From Neurospora tetraspora (Eukaryota; Ascomycota; Sordariomycetes; Sordariales; Sordariaceae), in the NCBI RefSeq assembly GCF_033439725.1, contig NW_026944391.1, forward strand, positions 248,001 through 312,000: 64,000 nucleotides of DNA. Direction: 5' to 3'. Below the pieces are notes generated by a model. That model had not been told where the DNA came from and searched no databases. It saw only the letters and a list, made by a program, of their open reading frames with translations. A program made the position numbers and the translations under genes. Positions 1-10,963 of the stretch are shown here, piece after piece; within the stretch, counting starts at the first letter, position 1; the number at the start of each line of letters is the position of its first letter.

Positions 1-86
1 GGGGGATAGCTCAGTTGGGAAGATCTGAACTTAGTTCACCTTCGGTTTCATCCGAAAGGTCGTGGGTTCGAATCCCGCTCCCCTCT
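1..86 (+). tRNA. tRNA-like sequence, cut by the window edge, anomalous centre
   Basis: Both Pol III internal promoter boxes are present: TAGCTCAGTTGG (A box, 7-18) and GGTTCGAATCC (B box, 65-75). The T stem GTGGG/CCCGC pairs, and TCCCCTC (79-85) pairs with GGGGGA at 1-6 if one more G lies just outside the window. The centre is abnormal. It contains two extra hairpins (around 27-37 and 38-60), and a standard 7-nt anticodon loop cannot be drawn with confidence; CAT at 49-51 and a tRNA-Phe-like stretch AAGATCTGAA (20-29) are both possible landmarks. It may be an intron-containing tRNA, a rearranged pseudogene or a tRNA-derived SINE head. A second hairpin with a T run follows at about 92-107. Confidence 0.5.
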
Positions 87-775
87 CTTTCATCCGATTT
101 TTCGGATGGAATTTCTTCCCCGCTTTCCTCCCTAAATAAGCGTTAAAGATGTAGAGGGCCCGCTCTAGTCCAAAACCCTGGCAACACGTGACTGGGCACG
201 TGTAAAACTAATCCCTGCTCGAAGAAACGGCCTCTCTCTCCGCTCCAGCCAATAGGGTCTTAGAATTGGAACCCCACCTCCAAAATCCATTCCGGAGCCA
301 CGGTACTAGCTCGGCATCAGAATCCAGAACCCGTACGGCAACACGCAACAGCCAATCACGTTGTCTCACCAATCCCGGCCCACCAAAAATATATATTATA
401 TATAGTATATATAGCCGATAGAGGCCAATCGGCGAAAATTCTAAGTAAGACCCTCCCTCCCCTCTACTTCCAATACCCTAAAGATAGGATAAAAGAAGCA
501 ACACCCGACGCCATAGCACCGATGCCGGGTAAAGGGGGGGGGCGGGTTTTATCCTAAAGTGGCTTAGCTAATTAAAAGTATCAGAAAGTCCACCGGGACG
601 ATAAAATAACAATAAGAAAAGACGACAAACGACGAAGCAACCAAAATCTCCTCCGGGCGCGACGACCGCGTAAAGCGGCGTATTAAGGGGGGGTCAAGGT
701 TAGGGTTGGAAATGGGGTAGCTAGAGGTTTTCATCCGTAATACGGTTTTCCCTCTAGACTAAGAAAGGAAGCAGT
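87..775. other. Gene-free spacer next to the tRNA-like sequence
   Basis: Mixed-composition DNA without a long open frame. It contains an AT dinucleotide tract near 389-413, a G run near 533-543 and a GGGTTAGGG-like stretch near 692-716. The composition falls sharply to AT-rich at about 775-785, where a Copia fragment begins. I recognise no gene or known element here. Confidence 0.5.
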
Positions 776-1843
776 ACCGCATACTATAAAAAGTTAAAGC
801 GTGATAAGACCAAATAAATAAATATAATTACTGGACTATAAAGTCTATAGGAGTATCGAAATATTTATTAAAGAGGCCAAATCCTACCTCAAGAAAACAA
901 ATTCCCTACATTAAATGTTAATGGGTATGAAGCCAAATATTTTATATATTATTAGTAAATTCTCTAAAATAAATAAAAACCCTACCGATAAGCATTTCTA
1001 TATTATGAAGTATTTATAGTAATATCTATTTAAATATACAAACTTAAATATTGTTTTAGGAGACATATTATCGCTATTAATAGCGGTATCCTTCTATACT
1101 TATATAAATACCTCTCGCAAACCATATCCTATCAAAAAAAGAATACAATAGGCTATATCGTATTCCTTATATATAACCCTATCCTATAGAAGTTAAAGAT
1201 GCAAAATCTCGTTACTACAAATATAATAGAAATAGAATTTACTAATCTAATACCTACTATAAAGGCGCTAAATTAAATTAGAAGAATATTAAATAATTTG
1301 AACGTAAATTTAAACTTCGAAAAGGTTAATAAAATTCTATATACAAATAGTTCTAACGCCAAGGATAAGGTTTTAAATCCCAACATTCCGGGAAAGAATA
1401 AGTATATCAATATACAATACAAATAATTAATCTAAGAAGTAAATAAAAAGTCATTTACAATCGAATATTTACTGGGTAAAAGAATACCAATTAATAACCT
1501 TACGAAACTACTAAAGCCAAACAAGTACGTTAAATTGGCTGAACTTATTAATATAATTCTGAAGAAGGTTCCCTAGGTACAAATACTAAAATATTATTAT
1601 TATATAAACAGTGAATAAAAAGGACTGAGATTTTATAAATAGTAGTCTTTCGGTCTAGAGGGGTATATTGGTAGGTCCCGCACGCGGCAAGCACTCTATA
1701 CCGTGCCTACCGCACCCTGGGCGCACTACCTCTTTCTAGCCCTCCAGACCTTCCGCTAGTCTTTTCTCCTCCTCTCCTCTCTATGGCACACTCAATCAAT
1801 CGTATACACGCTTGCTCTCGTTATTATTGTTCGTAATCTCACA
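776..1843 (+). mobile_element. Copia-A, 3' fragment with 3' LTR (forward)
   Basis: Fossil Ty1/Copia element, 5'-truncated. The sequence matches, in opposite orientation, the RT/RNase H end of the Copia at 27.9-33.3 kb (for example 930-1020 against about 28.3-28.4 kb). A polypurine tract (about 1655-1665) leads into an LTR at 1666-1843. The LTR is recognised by the GGTCCCGC start block and by sharing its whole course with the LTRs at 6245-6425 and 33166-33349. It is broken many times over and old, with RIP-type transitions throughout. It abuts a reverse-strand Copia-A gag directly at 1844. Confidence 0.75.
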
Positions 1844-2250
1844 TAAAGTCTTTATTCTTCCTATCCTAACCGTTAATAGTAAGGGTAGTAATAATAGCTT
1901 TATCCTTAAATGTAGCTAATTGAATCTTCATAGCGTTGGCGCGCTAGGTAAACCAAGTTTTATACTTTGCTGCATCGGTATCGGGCTGCTTAACGGTGCT
2001 AAAGATATAATCGGTAAAATTAAGATAATCGAGTTTACTTAGCTCCGAGTCCTTACTCCCAATTATTAATATTGCGTGCGCCTTCGAAATAGACGAGGGA
2101 GGACATAGATAAAGACATAGCGGCAATGATGAAGGTATCGCGTATTTAATTAAATAGGATCGCGTAAGTCGCTAGATGAGATGCTAATTGAGTCGCTTAA
2201 TTTGATTAATTTAACGTTAAACTTGCCGCTAATTATCGTGATAAGGGAAG

Positions 2251-5200
2251 GCATTTCATCTACGGGCACCCGGGTCGTCCTACCCGGGCACCCATCGGGT
2301 TAGGGTTTAACGTGCAAAATATTTTTTACTATAATTATACAATGCCCTTTCCGTATAAGATAGTACCAAGCCTAGTTAGCTAGTTGACCCTATGTGCACG
2401 ACCTATATATGTACGACGCCTATTTTTAAATTTAGTGATTTTGAAGATGGCTTTCAACCTTTATATACATATAACCTTCTTTCAACGCTCTCTTTACAAC
2501 CAAACTACCTTTTATTACCAGGATAGGCCAAAATCAATTATACGTATATAAATATTAATCGTATATATTACTAGATTTATTTACTAATTTTCTTAAAATT
2601 ATGTAATACTACGCGCATTGCACACAAGGATTTCAAAATGCCGCCGTAGAATTTAAATAACGGCGTAGCTATCGACCTTACCTAAATTAATAATATTAAT
2701 AGCGATAATAATCCCTTTACCGACGTTAATGAAGAATAGGAAGGTTTTTTTAATAACGATACTTTTATTAATTCTCCTAACAATTCTAACAGCGAATTTA
2801 GTATACGCTTGCCTAATCCGCCTCTTTCAATATAATTACTTTAATAAGAGAGCGATTCTAATTCTAAGTTAAATCGCGATTTCCTTTGTTATAAAGGCAC
2901 CGAATTAACCGATAATAACAATAACGACGTAGAACACAAAGAACTCTTTAATTATAAGGATATAATTATTAATTTACCCTCTACTAATACTATACTTCCC
3001 GCGGCTACAATTAAAATTGTTTACGAAGCTATTAACGAATAGGCGAAACCTTATAGATTTGCAATTAATTGTACATAAAGTCGTAGTAAGCTTAAAACCG
3101 CCGTTAAAGACTATATACAATATTATATTATTTATAACCCCTATAGTAAACTCCGCGAATTTATAATAACTATTCGAAAAATAGCCTTACGAAAGTATAA
3201 TTATTAATAGAAAGGGTTTATAAATAAAAATACTAAAGGCGATAATCTTTTGTACTTTCGGTTATATTCTAACTTAGATTATTAAATCTATACTACGGTT
3301 AATCCTAGTACCTATTTACGTACTCCCAATATCGTAAAATAAAGTTAAAAATCTTTAAGAAAATCGACGATACTTCTAAACCTAATACTATACGAACTCG
3401 AAAAATTACTACCATAGTGCGAGAGGATTTCCCTAGATCCGTATACATACGAGCTAATATCGAATATATTAAAAGGATAGATCTAAATGATGAGGAACGG
3501 TTATTGGGCTTTATTTTTACCTTCCTAATTTATATAGATAGAGTTAAAATATTTCCTAAGGTTATAATTATCGATAATACGGATAATACTAAACGATTTT
3601 ATTATCCCTTTTATTAAATTTCTAACGTTTCTTCTACTAGTTCGGTATTTAATTATATCTTTAGTATTATTAATAACAAAAAGCAAGATTTATTTAATTT
3701 TCTAATAGAAGTTACTAAAGAGTTAAAATTATAGTATAGCCTTCTTAAACCTATTATCGTCGTTATAAATAAATATAAGGAAATAAAGTAATCGTTTAAT
3801 AACACTTTCCCTAATACTTAGTAATAATTTTGCCTATTCTATATTATTAAAAATATATTATTTAATACTAAAAAGAAGTAGAAGACGTAAAAGGGTAATA
3901 ACGATAGCGATAATTCTGAAGATAAGGAGGGTAAAAATAATTAGGAGAATCCAATATCTTTTAACCTAGTTAATTGAAATATTTATTCGTTAGTACGCAA
4001 CCTTAACTCGAAGGCGGGCAATTTAGCTAAAATTACGAACGACCCCTATAATATATGAATATATTCAAATTTATTATATACGTTAATATTAAATTAGAGT
4101 TCTAGGCTATTTGGGAGAGGTTAAAGAGCCAATTTTAAAGCCAAAAAATAGTTCTTCGATATATCTAGAAGAATTGGCTCCCTATCAAAGATGAATAAGT
4201 ATATTATTATATTAAGTAGTATCGAAATTACAATATTAAAATTACGTCCCCTAATAAATCTAGTAATTTAAATATTAAGAGTTACCTTCTTAATAGTAAT
4301 AATAATATTTATAAGCTAATTACTACTATCGTAGAAATAGCTACTAAATAATGCTAGACCTTTAAAAAGAAAATTGTACGCTAGTAAACTCGCTAACGAT
4401 AAGAGTATATCGACTATACGTACTTAGGTAAATTACTACTATAAATTAATTATATTATATTCGAATTAATTAATTACGAATACCGCTAAATAAAAAAGTA
4501 TAAGCCTACTAACCAACGTAAAAATCCGCCTACTTTAGAATCCTATAGTAAAGAGTATAATATTATTACTTAATATAAATTACCTTACCGCTATATTATA
4601 TTTAATAGGTTAGCTACAAAAAAGGTATTAAAGCTTAGTTATGTATACCCTCGCTAATATTATAAAAAGCCCCTTATACATTAAATCCCCTATCTTTTCA
4701 CTTTATTTCTATTTATCTATCAATATATAAATATTAATTAATCTTCTTTCAATAGGATCTCTACGATTTCTACCTTCGTCTTAGAGACCCTTGTATTACT
4801 CCTAAGAAGAAAGGCCGCCCTAAGAACTCTACCAAAGCCATCCCTAATAAGTATACCCTTCCTATAAAGATAAAGCAAAAGACCCCAAAAACTCCTAAGA
4901 CCCCCAAGTAGAAAGCTATACCTAATTTAAAGAAGGGAAGCAAAAAGGCTATACTAACGTTAAAGAGTAAAAAAGGAGGCTAAAAGGTTAAACCTATTAA
5001 ATAGAATAACCTTAATAACCTATTTCGCTTATAGCCAAATATTCGACGTAGACCGTCTTACTAGCAGAGTAATGATATTAACGAATTTATTCCTAATTCT
5101 ACGAAACGGCCTACGAAATGTAAACGCGTGCGGGAGCCGGTTAGCTCTAATATTTTAAACTATAATAGCGAATCGGAGGTAACATTAGGAAACGATCTAA

Positions 5201-6048
5201 AGTCAGTACTAGACTATATTCAAATAGCTATACTAAAACTAGAGCTAAAATTAAAATTAGAGTCAAAATTAGACTCTCTACTCCCGCTTCTAGAACTCCC
5301 GCCTCTAAAACTCCCGCTTCTAGAATTCTTTCTAAAAGTCTCTCCAGAACTCTCTCTAAAACTAAAGCTACAATTAGAATTCTTACCTTCTATAGAATCC
5401 TCTCCAAAGCCAGAGCCAAAGCTAAAGCCAAAGCCAGCGTATAATTTCTCTTCGTCTCCGAATTGACTAGAATAATAGTAGTCCTTTCTAGAGCTAGTAC
5501 TAAATTACATTTAAATAGCTGTACCAAAGCTCTTATTTTTAAAGCTCTCGTCTTTAGAACTCTCGTCTCTAGAGCTCTCGTCTCTAGAGCTAAAATTAAA
5601 CTCTATTTAAGTAGTTGTACTAAAATTAAACTCCCTTATTAAGTAAGCGGTTAAACGTAAGAGAGGCAGGGCAGCTAGCTCTCAAATCTTACCAGCCCCC
5701 AAAGGTATACGAAGTAGTCGTATAAAGAGACCTAGTTAGTAACACTAGAAGTAGAATTTAAAATACTATACGAAGTATTACGAAATTTAATTTAGTACTA
5801 TAGTCTTTCGTAGTATAAATAAATACCATAGAACTATCCCATATACAAAACATTGTATACCATAGAAATCCCTATACAAATTATATTATTGGGCATCGTT
5901 GTGATTTTTCATGTTCACGCAAAAATCTGGAATTTACTATGTAAATGCTCTTTTACATCAAAATAACGTGCCAAGCACTGAAATTTGGGTGCCCGTATAG
6001 GGATGGGTGCCCGTGTAAGACGACCCGGGTGCCCGTAGATGAAATGCC
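2251..6048 (+). mobile_element. MULE A: Mutator-like DNA transposon with TIRs
   Basis: Starts GCATTTCATCTACGGGCACC and ends with its inverted counterpart (TACGGG motif reversed, ...AGATGAAATGCC). The terminal inverted repeat carries tandem GGGCACCC blocks on both sides. The flanks TAAGGGAAG (2242-2250) and TTAGGGAAG (6049-6057) form a 9-bp TSD with one mismatch, as expected for Mutator-like elements. The host is a Copia-A gag; the uninterrupted site is seen at about 32,950-33,000. Just inside the left TIR is a GGGTTAGGGTTTAACGTG leader shared with MULE B and MULE C. Confidence 0.85.
2638..5739 (+). pseudogene. MULE A transposase remnant
   Basis: The start ATG CCG CCG TAG carries a stop at codon 4 (CAG-to-TAG, a typical RIP change). 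Order along the frame: an acidic Asp/Ser/Asn-rich N-terminus, a FAR1-like/zinc-type region, then the MULE catalytic core. The core includes VIIIDNTDNTKRFYYPFY near 3560-3617 (first catalytic Asp) and a block near 3750 that reads VVINKYKEIK. MULE B and C have Asp at that Asn, so the second catalytic Asp is lost here. A basic Lys/Pro region follows, then an unusual Leu/Glu/Pro low-complexity tail (open at 5128-5466) and a basic RSSRIKRPS end. Many TAG/TAA stops make it non-functional. The family assignment rests on the core motif and the TIR/TSD structure. Confidence 0.75.
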
Positions 6049-6425
6049 TTAGGGAAGGGAAGTGAGACAATAAGTATTAGCTAGAATCGTCATAGGCGGG
6101 GCAGACGGGTACATTTAGTAAAGCGAATCGATCGAATCGAAATCGCGGGTCGAAAACTAAACCTTTGTTGTAATGCTAGAATGAAGGTGGTGATACGATA
6201 GAAATAATCGCACTCACGAAGAAGGATTGAGAGGGCTCATAACCTGTGAGATCACGAACAATAGCGAAAGCAAGCGTATGTATACGATTAATTAAGTATG
6301 CTATCCAGAGCAGAAGAGAGGAGAGAAAGATTGGCGGGAAGTCTGGAGGGCTAAAAAGAGGTAGTGCGCCCAGGGCACGGTGGGCACGGCACAGATGTGC
6401 CTGCCGCGTGAGAGACCCACCAACA

Positions 6426-6737
6426 ATTTACCGTTCGATTCCCGAAAATTAAAGACCCGCTATTTCACTCTAAACTTCGGCTATACTAATTATAACCTGG
6501 AGGCCTATTTAATTATTCAGTTTTCTCTCTAGCCTTTTCGCTACCTGTTAAAATAGCACTATTCCCCTTACTACTTTAATAATTACAAAAAGAAATCTGG
6601 GGGTTAGAGGCTCTATTACTCTTGTATATAACTTTTATAGATATAAATAAGAAGGAGGAACGTCCGTTAAGGGGACCGCTATTTTGATTCCTTTATATAA
6701 AATATAGGTTCCTTTTTATATATTAGGTAAAGGAGTA
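6426..6737. other. Gene-free AT-rich spacer
   Basis: It lies between the Copia-A LTR and the left TIR of the non-autonomous transposon. I see no coding signal and no repeat I can name. Confidence 0.4.
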
Positions 6738-6802
6738 GAGACTTGCTCGGCGGGCAGTGTCTGTTTTCTCCGCGGTCAGTGTCACTGCCCGTATAGCAAA
6801 CC

Positions 6803-6972
6803 TGTTGGAGGTGTCCCGTGTCACGTGCGGCCAGCCATGGCTCCCTCTGGCCATGGCCCCACCGCACAGGGACCTCCCTTGCCCTACTTCTAGACCTCCA
6901 GACTTGCACAGTCTGACCATACACAATACATCACCATCATTGATTCGTTCGTGGTCGTTCACCCTGTTCACA
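6803..6972 (+). mobile_element. Solo LTR, Copia-C family
   Basis: Begins TGTTGGAGGTG and ends CCTGTTCACA. It is flanked by perfect 5-bp direct repeats AAACC (6798-6802 and 6973-6977). Related LTRs are at 33917-34104 (reverse) and 36566-36742 (forward, attached to a pol end). Solo LTRs arise by recombination between the two LTRs of a full element. Hardly mutated compared with the surroundings. Confidence 0.85.
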
Positions 6973-7180
6973 AAACCCTACCCCGATATTCCTCCGCAGG
7001 CAGTGTCACAGTAATCCCTACACTGTAATATTCCCTGTGGTTTTCAACATTCTAGCAACATCTGGTGATAGTTTCTTGGTGTTGAGGCCGCCCATATACA
7101 ATAGACGTGGCTAAAAGGTGCAAATTCAAGCAGCAATAAAGTATTCATCTATCTATCTACCTAACTAAAGCAGCTCTCTC

Positions 7181-7444
7181 TTACTTTCCCAGCTTCTTTC
7201 TGGAGGGTTTCACCGCTGGAGGTGCTGACGAACGTATTATAGTACACTTCTTACGGGCAGGCTGTTTGTTAGAGCTTGAGGGAGCAAGAGGGTCGCTTGA
7301 GGGAGCCGCGGCGACCGCTGCCACTACAAGAGCTAGAAGCGAGTTATCTAAAGTAAAAGAATTTAGCGAGGAGGGTGATCCTGGTCTCGGTGCCTGCAGT
7401 GCACCTCGATGGCAGAGCCCACAGTAGAAGCCTCTAACTCTCAA
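7181..7444 (-). CDS. Small ORF inside the non-autonomous transposon, unknown
   Basis: An 87-codon open frame. The product is Ala/Ser/Pro-rich in the middle and Lys/Arg-rich at the C-terminus (ends PSRKKLGK). It has no recognisable domain, and no transposase motif is visible. Because the element has ordinary base composition, an 87-codon frame can occur by chance. I list it only because it fills the inner part of the element. Confidence 0.2.
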   Translation of the reverse strand: MRVRGFYCGLCHRGALQAPRPGSPSSLNSFTLDNSLLALVVAAVAAAPSSDPLAPSSSNKQPARKKCTIIRSSAPPAVKPSRKKLGK

Positions 7445-7551
7445 ATTGCCAAGTTAAACGTGTCATGTTTAGTTTTATCACGGTTAAGGATTACTATAAC
7501 ACTGCCCGCGGAGAAAAGTGACACTGCCCGCCGAGTAAGTCTCAAGCAGTA

Positions 7552-7702
7552 ATTCTCTTAATTATAAATGATAACCACTCAAAGGAATTGAAAATTAATT
7601 TGATAATACCGTATTTTTTTTGGGATAGCTATATTACGCTTAACACTAGGACCGAACGATAATTTCCATTCATAGCAATATTAGGCCGTAATACGCTATA
7701 GT
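7552..7702. other. AT-rich target DNA left of LINE1
   Basis: Short mutated stretch whose last 14 bases (TATATAGGTTAGTA, 7703-7716) form the left TSD of LINE1. It continues at 10,978 on the other side of the LINE. No gene was recognised. Confidence 0.4.
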
Positions 7703-7716
7703 TATATAGGTTAGTA

Positions 7717-10700
7717 GAAGAAGAAGAAGAAGAATGAATTTTGCGACTACGTTCTACCACTAACTGATAATAAGTCGTGCCCGCGACGGTGGCTGGGCAT
7801 AGGTACATGTGTGCGGGGAAAAAGCCTCATAGGTCAGCCAGGTCGGACCCTGGCGTGGCCGTGGGCTGGAAAAACCCTTGTTCCATCAATGTGAGTGTGT
7901 CTCATCTTCATCCCGGGCCTCCTGATCCAGGGAGGGCGAGCGGCACCACGTAAGGCAGTGGCTCGTCGTCTGGATCGGGTGTCTCCGCTCGTGCTATCCT
8001 CATCCCCTCGTATCCTCCTCCTTGTAGAACCCGGATGTGTGTATAGCCCTCATCTTTCAGGGCTTGTACTCTTGCGAGAAATGTGGCGTGACTGATGCCG
8101 AAGGCTGTCGGTGTGTCCTGCGCCGCGTTGGGGTTGCGGTACGTGACTAGTGGGCAGACGAAAAAGTGGCCTTTTTCTCGGGCCGCCCCGCAGAAGCAGT
8201 AGCGGAAGGTCTCAGGGGGGTGGTTGAAGCGTTCGTGGTATGAGTGGAAGTCCCAATGTCCTGTCCGCTCTCCGACCCATCTTGCCAGGTGCTTGCGTGG
8301 CAGTTCTACGTATGGGTTGTTATTCCTGTGCCAAGGCTGGTCAGCGAGGCTGTGAGGCTTGTTGTCAGCCCACCATAAGTCGGGGTCGGCTTCGGGTGGC
8401 AGTGCCCACTGGCCGGGGCGGTGGGCCCTCTTGTCGGAGCCTGGCGCGAGCCAGTTGCGGAGGGCCGGTAGTCGGGGGCGCCATATCTCATCTGGTGGTT
8501 CTTCCGGTGGGAGCTGTGCTTCTGCGAGGGAGTGTAGTCTGGACCACCCCTTCGGGGGGGGGCCTTCTTAGCCTTTGTGTGAGCGGGTGGTTGCCTGGGA
8601 GTGTGTGCAGTCGCGCTGCCGTCCTCGCCGTTTCTCTCCCCAGGATTTCCGGTGGTGCAATGCCCGCCAGCCAGAAGGGGATTTGTCTCGGTACTGTGCG
8701 CCATATCGGCATGGTCTTCCTGAGCGCTTTCGACGCCGCTGTCTCCAGCTCGTGTAGGGCGGATTTGATGTTCGTGGACACCGGGTTGCCGTTTTTCCCT
8801 GGCTTGGTATACCCTGGGAACAGTGCCGCTGCTCCGTATACCAGTGTCGGTATGAGGCAGGATGTGAAGAGTTGTCTGGCCGAGCGTGGAGTGAGGCCTC
8901 GGGAGACCTGGTTGATTCTTGCTGACAGTCCTGTTATCGCCGTTGACTTGGGTATGCGTCTCCGTACTTGCGTGGCTATTGAGAGTTTGGCGTCCAAGTG
9001 GACTCCCAGCCATCGCATCTCCTTTTGGGGCCGCACTGGGCCGAGTGGTGTATCGACGGTGATCCTGGTTGGGTTCCGCCAGATTTTCTTCGCATTCTTG
9101 CCGCGTGGTGGCAGGTAGAGTGCCTCTGTCTTCCTGTGGTCTACCTTGAGGCCTAGATCGGTGGCCCGCTTGTGTAGGTCTGCTGCTCTACGAGAGGCGG
9201 TGTACAGCGTTTGTGTGGCATCCCGGCCCACAGTGAGGTGAGCGATGTCGTCTGCGTAGGAAAAGGCCGGCCCTTGGTGCTTCTTCGGCAGGGAGGCTGT
9301 AAACAGCAGGAAGAGGATGGGGGACCATGGGGACCCTTGGGGTAGCCCGTTGTCCGAGTGGAAGCGTTTTTTGGCCCATCTGAAGGTGAAGCTCCTGTCT
9401 GTGCAGAAGTCTGTAATTAATGTGATTAGGAGAGGTGGCCATCCTTGCCCCTTCAGTACCTCGCCGAGTTTGTCCACCCGGGTGGATGGGAAAGCGGAGT
9501 CGATGTCGTATGTGGTGATGATGCCGTGTAATCCGAGCCGGTTGGCTCCCTCGGCGTCGTGGACTAGGGCCATCACAAGGTCTGTTGCGGACCGGGTCGG
9601 CACCGCCCCGGCTGTGTCTCTCGGGATGAGGTCGGCGTTGAGTGCAATAGCCGTCATTCTTCTGGCGACCAACCGTTCGATTCCTTTGCCTATCGTAGAT
9701 AGCAGTGCGATCGGTCTCCATCCTTTGTAGTTGTGCGGGTCCCTGCCAGGTTTCGAGAGGGTGACCACTTGGGCCCGCTTGAATGCCGTCGGGAATTTCC
9801 CCATCGCCAGCGTCGCGTGCGTGATAGCACGGATGGTGGGGAAAATTGGCTCCCAGTTGCTTTTGAGGGCAGCTAGGGTAATATTGTCCGGCCCCGGGGT
9901 GTTCGAGCCGCATCTCAGGAACGCCTCCCGGATTTCCTCGTCCGCAGGTGAGTCCAGGACCCATTGTGCGATGTCCTGGGGGAGCGTCGGGCCGTGGTGT
10001 TGGTATGGGGGGAGGGGGTCTTGCCCCGCCGGGCGGAAGGCTGCGTTGGCTAGGTATGTTGCGATGTCTTCTGGGTTCGTCAACCTCTCGTCTTGTACGT
10101 TGATTAGGGTTGGTCTGTCGTCCAGGGAGTCTTTCCGCCATCGGAGGATGTTCCCTAGCTCTTTGGGGGTCTTGGCGGTGTCGATCTTATTGCGGTAGAA
10201 GTCCGTCCGCGTTATCCTGCAAATCCGCCTGTATGCCGTTGGATCTTCATCTCTTGCTTCTGCCAGGAGCTTGTTCCACCATGGCATGCTTTTCGGTTTT
10301 CCTCCCAGGGCAACAGAGTGCTCCTGGATCGTGCCTTCGAGGGTGTTTACCAGGGACCAAGCGAGGTCCTCGAGCTCCTCTGGTGTTTGTGGGGTTTGTA
10401 CCGCTCTGGGTAGGCGTCTCATCAGGGCTTCGTACGCGTCCTCCGCGTTTGTAGGTGGGAGGGCGTATTTCTTGGGAGGGGGGATGTTTCTTCTCGCCGG
10501 GATTGTGATGACGAGCTTGCGGTGGTCCGACACCCACGCGCCTACTCTCATGTATGATCTCTCTACGCCGAATGCAAGGTCTAGGGTGGATTGCCCGTTC
10601 GCGTGTCTGTGTGTCGGTATACCGGGTGTGTTCAGGAGATTGAGGCCCCATGTTGCTGTGGTTTCTTCGAGGGCCTCCCCTCTGCCTGAGTGTCGAAATT

Positions 10701-10963
10701 GGGGGTCCCAGGTAGGGTGGTGTGCATTGAAGTCTCCCACCACGAGTGTGTGTTGTAGTTGGAGTGTTGGTAGGTATTCCCTAGCCGCTTCTGCCTGTCT
10801 GTCTTGCGGGTGCCAGTATACACAAGTGATATTGGCGTTGTTCACTGTCACCGTTGCCGTGTGTGTTTGGGGGTTGGCGGGGACAATGAATTCGTGTGTC
10901 TTCGCGACGTATATCGCCGCTCTTGTCTCTCGGTCGTCTAGACCGATGCTGTAGTAGCCGGGG
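7717..10963 (-). mobile_element. LINE1: 5'-truncated Tad-like non-LTR retrotransposon
   Basis: Perfect 14-bp TSDs TATATAGGTTAGTA lie at 7703-7716 and 10964-10977. The 3' end (low coordinate, reverse strand) is a short TTC-type microsatellite tail, GAAGAAGAAGAAGAAT on the + strand. It is identical in type to the tail of LINE2 at 46628. The 5' end is truncated inside the endonuclease domain, which is normal for incomplete target-primed reverse transcription. Base composition is ordinary, unlike the AT-rich flanks, so the element has largely escaped RIP. Confidence 0.92.
8488..10963 (-). pseudogene. LINE1 ORF2: APE endonuclease (partial) plus reverse transcriptase
   Basis: The frame is open from the truncation point. 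It codes for the end of an AP-like endonuclease (LVVGDFNAHHPTWDP and the SDHRKLVITIP block, where Asp-His is the catalytic pair). A reverse transcriptase follows, with the YDIDSAFPS block, the LPQGSPWSPILFLLF block and the YADD catalytic motif (about residues 532-535 counted from 10851). By comparison with LINE2, a run of nine G (near 8552-8562, + strand) where LINE2 has GGAGGGGG puts one extra base in the frame. The C-terminal zinc-like part therefore continues in another frame down to about 7,900. No RNase H domain is visible. The missing N-terminus and the frameshift make this copy inactive. Confidence 0.88.

Larger units (their letters stand above)
1844..6425 (-). mobile_element. Copia-A, 5' fragment with 5' LTR (reverse), split by MULE A
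   Basis: Fossil Ty1/Copia, reverse strand. The 5' LTR is 6245-6425. It is followed in element direction by the primer-binding site (complement of AGAGGGCTCATAACC, 6230-6244) and a gag region at 6049-6229 that continues at 1844-2250. Both gag parts match 32.6-33.15 kb. MULE A (2251-6048) sits between them. The pol part is absent; a forward Copia-A fragment lies where it should be. Broken and old, with many lesions. Confidence 0.75.
6738..7543. mobile_element. Non-autonomous TIR DNA transposon with 8-bp TSD
   Basis: The left end GAGACTTGCTCGGCGGGCAG (from 6738) is matched in inverted form by the right end (to 7543), for about 45 bp with few mismatches, including a shared TTTTCTCCGCGG block. 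The flanks AAGGAGTA (6730-6737) and AAGCAGTA (7544-7551) form an 8-bp TSD with one mismatch. An 8-bp TSD suggests hAT, but the long TIR is also compatible with other superfamilies. Base composition is ordinary. A solo LTR (6803-6972) is inserted near the left end, so the transposon itself is about 630 bp. Confidence 0.7.

Noticed and set aside
692-716. Telomere-like GGGTTAGGG stretch
   Set aside because: Only one or two loosely matching units, no array; similar TTAGGG-like words also occur in MULE leaders.
8240-9118. 292-codon forward frame
   Set aside because: Lies antisense to LINE1 ORF2 in GC-normal DNA and has no protein family motif; the reverse strand carries the conserved RT.
9188-10141. 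317-codon reverse frame
   Set aside because: Alternative frame of LINE1 over the RT core; Pro/Arg-rich composition typical of an out-of-frame reading.
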